Source: an uncultured Saprospiraceae bacterium
GTDB lineage: Bacteria; Bacteroidota; Bacteroidia; Chitinophagales; Saprospiraceae
Assembly: GCA_937980645.1 (NCBI GenBank)
Contig: CALJPQ010000021.1
Span: 42,904-106,903, forward strand
Length of the DNA: 64,000 bases
Direction of reading: 5' to 3'
In this document: in pieces, positions 1 through 8,153 of the stretch
How the letters are laid out: each line of letters begins with the position of its first letter
Position numbering within the stretch: position 1 is the stretch's first letter
Made by a program: the position numbers and the translations under genes
The notes under the pieces: generated by a model
What the model saw: only the letters and a program-made list of their open reading frames with translations
The model's database searches: none
What the model was told of the DNA's origin: nothing

Positions 1-1338
1 AGCCGTAGAGGCCTGAGCGTATGCGGAAGCCATAAGCGCATTCCAGCTGAGCAGCACCTTGTCGTCAAGCCCTGGGCGAATGCGCTGCGAGCGGCGCTCA
101 AACAGGCGTTGGCGCCATCGGCGCACCTGTTGCCGCAACGCTTCGGCATCGAGGCCGTGCTGCTGTGCGTAGTCCTCTATCTCGACGACTCGCCACAGGA
201 TGTTGGTCTCTTCCCAGTTTCCCTCTGCAGACACACCGTAAAGGGTGCAGAAGATCTCCGCATCGCTGCCGAGGACTTCTTCAATTTCGGATTTGTCCCA
301 GACGTAAAATTTGCCTTCGCGGCCCTCCGAGTCGGCGTCTAAGGCGGAGTAGAAGGCTCCGGCGGGGTGCGTCATTTCGCGGCGTACGAATTCGAGGGTT
401 TCCACGATGGTCTCTTCATAGCATTTTCGACGCTGTTGCGCTTGTGCATCATCTTTTTCCCCAAGCAAGCGGCAAGCATCGGCCAAGACGCTGACGAGCA
501 GGGCGTTGTCGTAAAGCATTTTTTCAAAATGCGGCACTAACCAGGCCCTGTCGGTAGCGTATCGGGCAAAGCCGCCGCCCAGCTGGTCGTAGATGCCGCC
601 ACTGATCATTTTATCCAAAGAAAAAAGTGCGTGCTCCAGTGCTTCCGAGTTGTTGGCCAGGCGATGATAGTACAGCAGAAAGTGCAGTGCCATGGAAGAG
701 GGAAACTTGGGCGCTCCGCCAAAGCCGCCTTCGACGCGGTCAAAGTGGTCGCGCATGGCGTAATAGACGTTTTCCAGAGCCGATTGCGCGGGCAACGGTT
801 GGCTGGTCAGTTGCGATGGCAGCGGTTCGAGGAATACGTTGTCGTTGCGCTTCAGGTACGTCATCAGGCGCTCGGCTTGCTCATAGACGGTCTCGCGTTT
901 GGTTTCCCAGGCGTTGGCCATGTGTTGTAGCAGTTGCAGCCACGACGGGCGGTTGTACGCCGGGCGCGGCGGGAAGTAAGTACCGGCATAAAAGGGTTTG
1001 CCCTCGGGCGTGAGGAAGCAGTTCAGCGGCCATCCGCCACCTCCGGTCATGATCTGGCAGGCTTCCATGTAAATGGCATCTACATCGGGCCGCTCTTCGC
1101 GATCCACTTTGATGTTGATAAAATGCTCGTTCATGAAGGCCGCCACGTCGGGGTTCTCGAACGACTCGCGTTCCATGACGTGGCACCAGTGGCAGGTAGA
1201 ATAGCCGATGCTGACTAAAATGGGCTTGTTTTCGCGGCGCGCCCGCTCGAAGGCTTCGGGTTTCCAGGCGTACCAATCTACCGGATTGTGGGCGTGTTGT
1301 TGCAGGTAAGGAGAAGACTCGTATTGGAGGCGGTTCAT
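1..1338 (-). CDS. DUF255 thioredoxin-fold protein (YyaL/SPATA20 family), 3' end outside window
   Basis: Read from the minus strand starting at the ATG at 1338, the frame stays open to the window edge (446 codons). The N-terminus has the family hallmark: a thioredoxin-like fold with the CHWC motif at residues 49-52, followed by HVMERESFE. Further on there are the [12 protein letters not shown] stretch and a (alpha/alpha)6-barrel-like region with [10 protein letters not shown] and [11 protein letters not shown]. Family members are about 680-700 residues, so roughly the last third is missing here because of the window boundary, not because of a mutation. The biochemical role of the family is not settled; redox or glycan-related functions have been proposed. 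The start is the only ATG just before the conserved N-terminus. It is transcribed divergently from the aminopeptidase gene. Confidence 0.9.
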   Translation of the reverse strand, partial: MNRLQYESSPYLQQHAHNPVDWYAWKPEAFERARRENKPILVSIGYSTCHWCHVMERESFENPDVAAFMNEHFINIKVDREERPDVDAIYMEACQIMTGGGGWPLNCFLTPEGKPFYAGTYFPPRPAYNRPSWLQLLQHMANAWETKRETVYEQAERLMTYLKRNDNVFLEPLPSQLTSQPLPAQSALENVYYAMRDHFDRVEGGFGGAPKFPSSMALHFLLYYHRLANNSEALEHALFSLDKMISGGIYDQLGGGFARYATDRAWLVPHFEKMLYDNALLVSVLADACRLLGEKDDAQAQQRRKCYEETIVETLEFVRREMTHPAGAFYSALDADSEGREGKFYVWDKSEIEEVLGSDAEIFCTLYGVSAEGNWEETNILWRVVEIEDYAQQHGLDAEALRQQVRRWRQRLFERRSQRIRPGLDDKVLLSWNALMASAYAQASTA

Positions 1339-1475
1339 ACTTTTCGGCGCTGTTTGGAAGCGCAAGGTATAGACAAATAGCGCTATCGCAAGGTTTTGGC
1401 TCGCGCAAACATCTTCAGCGTACGGCCTGTAGCGGTTCGGGCGTTATGTGGCGACTGCAATAGGCCTCCGGCCTT

Positions 1476-1483
1476 TACTTTTG
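1476..1483 (+). promoter_or_regulatory. Bacteroidota -7 box (TACTTTTG) before the M1 peptidase gene
   Basis: TACTTTTG matches the TAnnTTTG -7 element of the Bacteroidota primary sigma factor and lies 16 bases before the ATG. I do not see a clear -33 TTG at the usual distance. Confidence 0.45.
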
Positions 1484-1499
1484 CCTGAAATCGCCTTTT

Positions 1500-3146
1500 A
1501 TGACAAAACAAACGCTTTTGACCACAGCCCTGCTTCTGGCAGGAAGTGCGGTACTTCTGGCTCAGGGGAGGGCCTTCACGCACGAAGATACCTTGCGCGG
1601 CAGCATTACGCCCGAACGGGCCTGGTGGGATGTTATCTACTACCGCCTGAGCATCCGGACGGATTTAGACTCCCAGCGCATCCGTGGCAGCAACGAGGTG
1701 CACTACCGCGTGCTGAAGCCCGGTCAGGTTATGCAGATAGACCTGCAGCCACCGCTTATACTGGAGCGGGCCGAACAAGACGGCGAGGTGCTGACTTTCG
1801 AGCGCATAACCAAAAGCGTTTACCACCTCCAACTAAAAAAAGAGCAAATACCCGGCGCCATCGAGACCGTAACGCTCCAATATCGTGGCCGCCCGCGGCG
1901 GGCGCGCAACGCGCCGTGGGACGGCGGCTTCAGCTGGGCGCAAGACGGCCAGGGGCGTGCCTTTGTAGCCACCTCCTGCCAGGGGCTGGGCGCCAGCGCC
2001 TGGTGGCCGTGCAAAGACCACCCCGCTGACGAACCCGACTCCCAAACCATCGCTCTCAACGCACCTCTACCCTATGACGCCATCTCCAACGGACGTCTCC
2101 GAGGCATCACTGAAAACTCCGACAGCACGCGTACCTTCGAATGGCATGTCCAAAGTCCCATCAACAATTACGGCGTAACGCTCAATATCGCCGTCTATGA
2201 GCACTTCGCTGACACCTTCCAGGGCGAAAAGGGCCTGCTTACGCTGGACTACTACGTCCTGCCTGAAAACTTAGACAAGGCCAAAACGCAATTTCTGCAG
2301 GTTAAAAAGATGCTTCGTGCCTTTGAGTACTGGTTTGGCCCCTACCCTTTTTACGAAGATGGCTACAAACTGGTCGAAACGCCCTTCTTAGGTATGGAGC
2401 ATCAGAGTGCTATTGCTTACGGCAATGGCTATCGAAACGGCTATTTGGGCCGCGACCTCTCCAACTCTGGGCACGGCAAGGGCTGGGACTACATCATCAT
2501 CCACGAGTCAGGCCACGAATGGTTTGCTAACAACATCACCTACAACGACATCGCCGACATGTGGGTACACGAGGGTTTTACCTCGTACAGTGAGGGCCTG
2601 TTCGTCGAGTATTTCTATGGCAAGCAGGCTGGCGCCGAATACCTGCGTGGCCTACGCCGCTCTATCATGAACGCCAGCCCGGTCATCGGCCCCTACGGCG
2701 TCAACACCCGCGGCTCGCAGGATATGTACCCCAAGGGCGCCAACCTGCTGCATACCATCCGCCAAATCGTGGACAACGACTCGCTATGGCGCGCCGTATT
2801 GCGTGGACTTAACCGCGACTTCTACCACCAAACCGTCAGCAGCGCACAAGTAGAGGCCTACCTCATTCAGCACACGGGCAAAAACCTGACGAAGGTCTTC
2901 GACCAGTATTTGCGCCACACCAGCATACCCGTGTTGGAATACCGCTTTGAAAAAAACCAGCTTGCCTACCGCTGGAGCAACTGCATTGCGGGCTTCGACA
3001 TGCCAGTAAAAGTAAGCCTGAAACCTGGGGAATGGACCTTCCTGTACCCGACTACCGAATGGCAAACAACACCGGTGCGAGAGATGAAACCCGCTGATTT
3101 CCAGGCAGATGAGAACTTTTACATCTACGCTGAAAAAGTGAAATAG
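1500..3146 (+). CDS. Secreted M1-family metalloaminopeptidase
   Basis: A 548-residue zinc aminopeptidase that removes N-terminal residues from peptides outside the cytoplasm. An N-terminal signal peptide (about residues 1-21, ending LLAQ) is followed by the M1 beta-saddle domain. The catalytic domain has the exopeptidase motif GMEHQ at about 298-302 and the zinc motif HESGH at 335-339, with the third zinc ligand E358 in WVHEGF, which is the exact HEXXH-X18-E spacing. The long helical C-terminal domain of E. coli PepN-type enzymes is absent; only a short beta-like tail follows, as in many Bacteroidota M1 peptidases. It appears to be monocistronic. Confidence in the family is high; the substrate is unknown. 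Confidence 0.95.
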   Translation: MTKQTLLTTALLLAGSAVLLAQGRAFTHEDTLRGSITPERAWWDVIYYRLSIRTDLDSQRIRGSNEVHYRVLKPGQVMQIDLQPPLILERAEQDGEVLTFERITKSVYHLQLKKEQIPGAIETVTLQYRGRPRRARNAPWDGGFSWAQDGQGRAFVATSCQGLGASAWWPCKDHPADEPDSQTIALNAPLPYDAISNGRLRGITENSDSTRTFEWHVQSPINNYGVTLNIAVYEHFADTFQGEKGLLTLDYYVLPENLDKAKTQFLQVKKMLRAFEYWFGPYPFYEDGYKLVETPFLGMEHQSAIAYGNGYRNGYLGRDLSNSGHGKGWDYIIIHESGHEWFANNITYNDIADMWVHEGFTSYSEGLFVEYFYGKQAGAEYLRGLRRSIMNASPVIGPYGVNTRGSQDMYPKGANLLHTIRQIVDNDSLWRAVLRGLNRDFYHQTVSSAQVEAYLIQHTGKNLTKVFDQYLRHTSIPVLEYRFEKNQLAYRWSNCIAGFDMPVKVSLKPGEWTFLYPTTEWQTTPVREMKPADFQADENFYIYAEKVK

Positions 3147-3247
3147 CCTGCGGACGCTACCTATTCGCAAAGCGCACGGCAACATTCATTGGGCAAAAGT
3201 CTGGCTGCGCCCTACCTTCGCCCTCGAAATAAACGCTACAGTGGCTT

Positions 3248-3805
3248 ATGAGGGTCAATATCTTACTGGGTGCGCTTGCCTTGGTCTTGGGGTGGATGAC
3301 GTGTAAAAATCTTCAGAAAACAACAGCGCCTGCATCGGCACCCACAGGCAGCGAAAGAGTGGAGGCGCCGGCCCAAAAACAGGCAGCGACCGAAGAGACG
3401 CCGGAAGGATTGCTGCGGGTGCCCATAGACGATTTGCCGCCCGCGTCGGCCAGCCATCGCGCCTATCTGACGTCGGCCTATTGGCACCTGAGCATGGCCG
3501 TTAGCCCGCGAGACCAGAACGTTCAGCCGTATTATGAAAAGAAGTGGCTGGTCTTTCGCGAAGACCAGACCTTCGACATTGTTATTGAGGGCAAAGTCGT
3601 GGACACCGGACGCTGGAACTGGGACGTGGACAAGAATGTCATTTACCTGTCATGCAAAGACCCTTACATCAACAACACCTGGGCCGTAAAGGACCTGATG
3701 TTTCTGATGATCTGGATAGGCAACACCGATCTGAACAAGACGGGTATCCAGATAAAAGTGCAGGGGCACAAGCAATGGCCCTGGGGCGGGCGGGAGAAAA
3801 ACTGA
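3248..3805 (+). CDS. Hypothetical lipoprotein
   Basis: A 185-residue protein. The N-terminus has a hydrophobic segment and a lipobox-like GWMTC, so Cys19 is the probable lipidation site. A low-complexity Ala/Thr/Glu linker follows, then a compact domain rich in aromatic and beta-forming residues (from about residue 75: AYWHLSMAV, KKWLVFREDQTFDI, DTGRWNWDVDKNVIYLSC). This pattern of a response to an input printed on beta strands resembles lipocalin-like or 'DUF' lipoproteins of Bacteroidota, but I do not recognise a named family. It is probably anchored in the outer or inner membrane facing the periplasm. A TACCTTCG sequence some 30 bases upstream resembles the local promoter box. Confidence 0.7.
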   Translation: MRVNILLGALALVLGWMTCKNLQKTTAPASAPTGSERVEAPAQKQAATEETPEGLLRVPIDDLPPASASHRAYLTSAYWHLSMAVSPRDQNVQPYYEKKWLVFREDQTFDIVIEGKVVDTGRWNWDVDKNVIYLSCKDPYINNTWAVKDLMFLMIWIGNTDLNKTGIQIKVQGHKQWPWGGREKN

Positions 3806-3832
3806 TTTTAAAGCCCCTATGTCGGGATAACA

Positions 3833-3865
3833 TTGCGAACAAACTGGCATCGTCTAATACCTTTG
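3833..3865 (+). promoter_or_regulatory. Promoter for kup (TTG-N22-TACCTTTG)
   Basis: A TTG at 3833-3835 and TACCTTTG at 3858-3865, separated by 22 bases, fit the Bacteroidota -33/-7 pattern. The implied transcript would have a leader of about 65 bases before the kup ATG. Confidence 0.5.
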
Positions 3866-3938
3866 CAGGTCTTTTTGAGGGAAACCTCCGTGAATCTGTG
3901 CCCTCCGCCGCGTATGTATAACCCACAACGAAACGAGC

Positions 3939-5909
3939 ATGTCGTCTAATGGCAGCAGCGGCCATTCTGGTTACCATCGGCTGACATGGGCCGGGCTTAT
4001 CATTACCTTAGGCATCATTTACGGCGATATTGGCACTTCGCCGCTGTACGTGATGCGCGCTATCGTCGGCGAGGATGCCGTAGACCGAGAGACCATTTTG
4101 GGTGCCGTATCGCTGGTGTTCTGGACGCTGACCATCCAGACGACGTTGAAGTACGTGGTGCTGGTGCTGCAGGCCGACAACAACGGCGAAGGCGGCATTT
4201 TTTCCATGTACACCTTAGTGCGGCGGCGGCGCAAATGGCTGCTCTATCCGGCCATGATCGGGGGGGCGGCAGTGCTTTCGGAGGGCATGATCACGCCGCC
4301 GATTTCGGTGTCGTCGGCCATTGAGGGTTTAGAGTCCGTTCAGCAATTGCAAGGTGCACACATTCCGACCGTTCAAATTACAGTGGGCATTCTGACAGCC
4401 CTGTTTTTATTCCAACAATTTGGCACCGCAACGGTGGGCCGTTTTTTTGGGCCGGTCATGCTGGTGTGGTTTTCCATGCTGGGTATTCTGGGCAGCATTC
4501 AAGTGGTTGGTCATCCATCTGTTTTGGGAGCCATCAGCCCCCTTAACGCTATTCAGCTGCTGTTGCATCACCCCAATGCGCTGGTGCTCATGGGGGCCGT
4601 TTTCTTGTGCACTACCGGGGCCGAAGCGCTCTATGCCGATCTGGGGCACTGCGGCAAGCAAAACATCCGCGTCAGCTGGATTTTTGTGAAAACCTGCCTG
4701 CTGCTCAACTACTTCGGGCAAGCCGCCTGGTGCTTAGAGTACGAGGGAATGCCCCTACCGGAAGCAACGCCCAACCCATTCTATGGCATTATGCCGACGT
4801 GGTTTCTGCCGCTGGGCATAACAATTGCCACGCTGGCAGCCATCATTGCCAGCCAGGCCATGATTTCGGGCTCCTTTACGCTGGTCAGCGAAGCCGTTCG
4901 CCTGGGGCTGCTGCCCAAACTGACGGTGATTTTCCCTTCCAACATGAAGGGCCAGCTGTATCTGCCAGCAGTGAATACTTTTCTGTGGATCGGGTGCATC
5001 TTCATTACGCTGTTCTTTAAAGAAAGCACCCGCATGGAGGCCGCCTATGGCCTTTCGGTAACCATCACGATGTTGATGTCCACGCTGCTGATGTCTAATT
5101 TTCTCATCATGCGGCGCGTCAAGCCCGTCTTCATCTGGGCCTTTCTGCTGTGGTACCTCAGCTTTGAGGGAGCCTTTTTCACGGCCAACCTGCTCAAGTT
5201 CGTGGACGGCGGCTTCATCACCATCGTCATCGCCTCGCTGCTTTTCCTGCTGATGTACGTGTGGGTCAGCGCGCGCAAAATCAAAAAGCGCTTCCTGCAA
5301 AACGTGGACATCCGCGACTACATTGACCAGATCATCATGCTGAGCAACGACGAAGAGGTGCCCAAATACGCCACCAACCTCGTCTTCCTCAGCAGTGCCA
5401 AGTCGCCCAATAAGGTCGAGGAAAAAATCCTCTACTCCATCCTCCAGACGCAGCCCAAACGGGCCGATGTGTACTGGTTCGTCCACATTCAGGTAACCGA
5501 CGAACCTTACACCATGGAGTACAAAGTCAAGGTGCTGGCCCCTGACGATGCCTACAAGGTTACGTTCCGCCTGGGCTTCCGCGTAGAGCAACGCATGAAC
5601 CTTTTCCTGAGAAAGGTGGTGGAAGACCTCATCGAAAGCGGCGAACTGACGGTACAGGCGCGCTACCATTTCAGCCCAACCGACCTGCCCACAGGCGACT
5701 TCAAGTTCGTCATCATTCAGGAGTTCCTCTCGCACGAAAACGACCTGCCGGTGCTGGAGCAAATCATTATGAGTATCTACCTGGGGGTCAAAAGTGTAAC
5801 GGCATCGCCTCAAAATTGGTTTGGCTTAGACAGTGACTCGGTCGTCATCGAAAAAGTGCCTTTAGTCCTTCGCCCGGTAAAAGGCCTCAATCTGCAGCGC
5901 ATTGGTTGA
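3939..5909 (+). CDS. kup: KUP-family potassium uptake protein
   Basis: A 656-residue K+ transporter of the KUP/HAK/KT family, which co-transports K+ with protons across the inner membrane. The signature GDIGTSPLY is at residues 29-37 in the first membrane helix. About 12 hydrophobic segments follow up to roughly residue 450 (for example TTGAEALYADLGHCG and ASQAMISGSFTLVSEA, both family-typical), and then a cytosolic C-terminal domain of about 200 residues. Length matches bacterial Kup (about 620-670). The start ATG is supported by an upstream promoter and by the position of the signature. The gene is followed after 14 bases by the glycosyltransferase gene, so the two may be cotranscribed. Confidence 0.95.
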   Translation: MSSNGSSGHSGYHRLTWAGLIITLGIIYGDIGTSPLYVMRAIVGEDAVDRETILGAVSLVFWTLTIQTTLKYVVLVLQADNNGEGGIFSMYTLVRRRRKWLLYPAMIGGAAVLSEGMITPPISVSSAIEGLESVQQLQGAHIPTVQITVGILTALFLFQQFGTATVGRFFGPVMLVWFSMLGILGSIQVVGHPSVLGAISPLNAIQLLLHHPNALVLMGAVFLCTTGAEALYADLGHCGKQNIRVSWIFVKTCLLLNYFGQAAWCLEYEGMPLPEATPNPFYGIMPTWFLPLGITIATLAAIIASQAMISGSFTLVSEAVRLGLLPKLTVIFPSNMKGQLYLPAVNTFLWIGCIFITLFFKESTRMEAAYGLSVTITMLMSTLLMSNFLIMRRVKPVFIWAFLLWYLSFEGAFFTANLLKFVDGGFITIVIASLLFLLMYVWVSARKIKKRFLQNVDIRDYIDQIIMLSNDEEVPKYATNLVFLSSAKSPNKVEEKILYSILQTQPKRADVYWFVHIQVTDEPYTMEYKVKVLAPDDAYKVTFRLGFRVEQRMNLFLRKVVEDLIESGELTVQARYHFSPTDLPTGDFKFVIIQEFLSHENDLPVLEQIIMSIYLGVKSVTASPQNWFGLDSDSVVIEKVPLVLRPVKGLNLQRIG

Positions 5910-5923
5910 GGGCCTGCCCTGTC

Positions 5924-6916
5924 ATGAAAATCCTGGTTATCCGCTTCAGTTCTATTGGCGACATCGTGCTCACCTCACCTGTGCTGCGCTGCCTCAAACA
6001 GCAGTTGGGAGCCGAAGTGCATTTCCTGACGAAAGAGCGCTTCGCCACTATCGTACGGCACAATCCGCATGTGGACAGGGTGTTCGCCATACGGGACTCG
6101 CCCAGCGAGGTCATTGCCCTGCTGCGCCGGGAGCGCTACGACCGCGTGTTAGACCTGCACCACAACCTGCGCAGTCGGTGGGTAAAATGGGCCTTGTGCC
6201 GACCTGCGCGCTCGTTTTACAAAGCCAATTTGGAGAAATGGCTGCTCGTCAACCTCAAGGTGGACGCCATGCCCGACCGCCACATCGTACACCGATATAT
6301 GGAGACGGCACATGGGCTGGGCGTACGGTACGACGGGCAGGGGTTAGACTATTTCATCCCGCCCGACGAGGAGGTGGACGCACACCAGTGGGAAGGGCCT
6401 GCTCCGCCCTACGTGGCCTTTGCTATTGGAGCCAACCACGCTACCAAGCGCCTGCCGCCGGAAAAAATGGCCGACATCTGCCGGCATCTAAACCTGCCTG
6501 TAGTGTTGCTGGGCGGTGCGGAAGACACCTCGCGTGGTGAGTGGGTGGCCCGCGAGGGCGGAGTGCGCGCCTTCAACGCCTGCGGTCGGCTGACGTTGCA
6601 CCAGAGCGCTTCCGTCGTTCGGCAGGCGGTGGTTGTACTGACGCACGACACAGGCCTGATGCACATCGCCGCTGCTTTTCGCAAGCCCATTATCTCGCTT
6701 TGGGGCAACACCGTACCGCGTTTTGGCATGTATCCCTTTTATCCGGACGGCCTCGAACGGAACACCTCGTTCGAGGTGCAGGGCCTCTCCTGCCGCCCTT
6801 GCTCGAAAATCGGCCATGACCACTGCCCGAAGAAGCACTTCCGCTGCATGTGCGATCTGGACACATTGGCCATCGCCGCTGCCGTAAACGACCAATGCAG
6901 GACGCTGAACAGCTGA
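5924..6916 (+). CDS. Glycosyltransferase family 9 (ADP-heptose:LPS heptosyltransferase-like)
   Basis: A 330-residue GT-B fold enzyme predicted to transfer heptose or a related sugar from a nucleotide donor onto the LPS core at the cytoplasmic face. The N-terminus MKILVIRFSSIGDIVLTSP is the classic GT9 opening, and the C-terminal half has the donor-site pattern THDTGLMHIAAAFRKP followed by SLWGN. Near the end is the Cys-rich stretch CRPCSKIGHDHC, common in Bacteroidota GT9 proteins. A TTG at 5906 would add six residues and overlap kup; the ATG at 5924 places the first beta strand exactly at the N-terminus and is preferred. It lies 14 bases after kup. Confidence 0.9.
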   Translation: MKILVIRFSSIGDIVLTSPVLRCLKQQLGAEVHFLTKERFATIVRHNPHVDRVFAIRDSPSEVIALLRRERYDRVLDLHHNLRSRWVKWALCRPARSFYKANLEKWLLVNLKVDAMPDRHIVHRYMETAHGLGVRYDGQGLDYFIPPDEEVDAHQWEGPAPPYVAFAIGANHATKRLPPEKMADICRHLNLPVVLLGGAEDTSRGEWVAREGGVRAFNACGRLTLHQSASVVRQAVVVLTHDTGLMHIAAAFRKPIISLWGNTVPRFGMYPFYPDGLERNTSFEVQGLSCRPCSKIGHDHCPKKHFRCMCDLDTLAIAAAVNDQCRTLNS

Positions 6917-6987
6917 AAAAGATGCCCCTGCGACAGAATTGGACAAAAGTTTTCGCCTCATAAAAATGAATGCTCCTTCGCATCGCC

Positions 6988-6995
6988 TACATTTG
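6988..6995 (+). promoter_or_regulatory. -7 box (TACATTTG) before porP
   Basis: TACATTTG fits TAnnTTTG and is 43 bases before the porP ATG. No convincing -33 box is seen at the right distance. Confidence 0.4.
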
Positions 6996-7038
6996 CAGCG
7001 TACTTGAGCAATTCCATACCGGTTTAATACCCTGAGTA

Positions 7039-8103
7039 ATGACTATGCGACCACACCAACACCTCGTTCTTTTCGTACTGCTCCTGCTCGGGCACCTGAC
7101 AGTTGCCCAGGACATTCACTTCACACAGTACAACATGTCGCCCATGACCCTCAACCCGGCCAATGCGGGCCGTTTCGAGGGTACAGCGCGCATTGGCGGC
7201 ATCTACCGCAGTCAGTGGTCGAGTGTCATCAACAACCCTTACAGCACGCCCTCGGCGTGGGTGGATGCCCCCATCATTCGGGGCTTCCGCTCCAAAGACT
7301 GGGTGGGCGTAGGCCTCATGCTTTACCAGGACCGCGCCGGTTCGGCCGGCCTCACCCACGGCGCATTCAAGTTTGGAGCGACTTACCATTTCGCCTTCGG
7401 CAAAAAAGGCAATACCGTGCTCTCCATCGGCGGCCACTACGGTGGCGAACAGCGCCGCATTGACATCAACCGCCTGCAATTCGCCGACGGCTTCAACAAC
7501 CAAGGCGAGTACGTACCCGCCCTCAGCATGGACAACGGGCGCGTGCTGGGCAGCGCCAACTACAACGACATTGACCTGGGTGCCGTCTTCTTTTCCAAAC
7601 TCAACAAGACGATGGACTTTCACATAGGCTTCTCTATCTACCACTTCACCAGGCCCAACTACAGCCTCATCGGCGGCGGAGCCAGCCCTGGCCCCGGTCC
7701 GGCCCCCCAGCAGGGCTTTGCGCGCCTGCCCCGACGCTACGTAACACACGGCCAGTTCAACATGGCGCTCAGCAACCGCGTCTCGCTCAGCCCAACGTTC
7801 CTGTACCAGACCATGGAGGGCAACGACGAAATCATCGTACAGGGCATGGCCGGCTACCTGTTCAACGAAGAAAAAGACATCACCCTGCGCGCTGGCGTAG
7901 GCTATCGCCTCAGCGACGCCGTCAATGTGCTGGTGGGCGCCAAAATCAAAGACCTGACCATCGGCGCAGCCTACGACATCAACATCTCTGACCTGACCAT
8001 CGTCAGCAACTACCGCGGCGGCTTCGAAATCGCTGCCAACTATATCATCAAAATCTATAAGCCTACCGTAGTGAAACCCAAAGTGCTTTGCCCGCGCTTC
8101 TGA
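7039..8103 (+). CDS. PorP/SprF-family type IX secretion outer-membrane protein
   Basis: A 354-residue predicted outer-membrane beta barrel. A signal peptide (about 1-24, ending TVAQ) is followed by the family opening DIHFTQYNMSPMTLNPANAG, which is diagnostic for PorP/SprF. The rest alternates hydrophobic beta strands with Gly/Asn turns up to a C-terminal strand. In Flavobacterium SprF supports secretion of the adhesin SprB, and in Porphyromonas PorP is part of the T9SS. The next gene encodes a PorE-like protein, which is the typical partner context. Many Bacteroidota genomes hold numerous SprF paralogues, each probably serving a particular cargo, so whether this is the core PorP or a cargo-specific paralogue is open. 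Confidence 0.9.
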   Translation: MTMRPHQHLVLFVLLLLGHLTVAQDIHFTQYNMSPMTLNPANAGRFEGTARIGGIYRSQWSSVINNPYSTPSAWVDAPIIRGFRSKDWVGVGLMLYQDRAGSAGLTHGAFKFGATYHFAFGKKGNTVLSIGGHYGGEQRRIDINRLQFADGFNNQGEYVPALSMDNGRVLGSANYNDIDLGAVFFSKLNKTMDFHIGFSIYHFTRPNYSLIGGGASPGPGPAPQQGFARLPRRYVTHGQFNMALSNRVSLSPTFLYQTMEGNDEIIVQGMAGYLFNEEKDITLRAGVGYRLSDAVNVLVGAKIKDLTIGAAYDINISDLTIVSNYRGGFEIAANYIIKIYKPTVVKPKVLCPRF

Positions 8104-8153
8104 ACCGGATGAAAAGGATGTTCTTTTCCCATTTGCCTAAACCGTTGTCTATC

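Noticed and set aside
881..1408. Minus-strand 175-codon frame near the left edge
   Set aside because: Shadow of the DUF255 gene, which is open in another frame of the same strand and carries the CHWC motif.
4755..5813. Minus-strand open frame (352 codons) inside kup
   Set aside because: The sequence is rich in His, Gln and Asp without any domain pattern, and kup is complete on the other strand.
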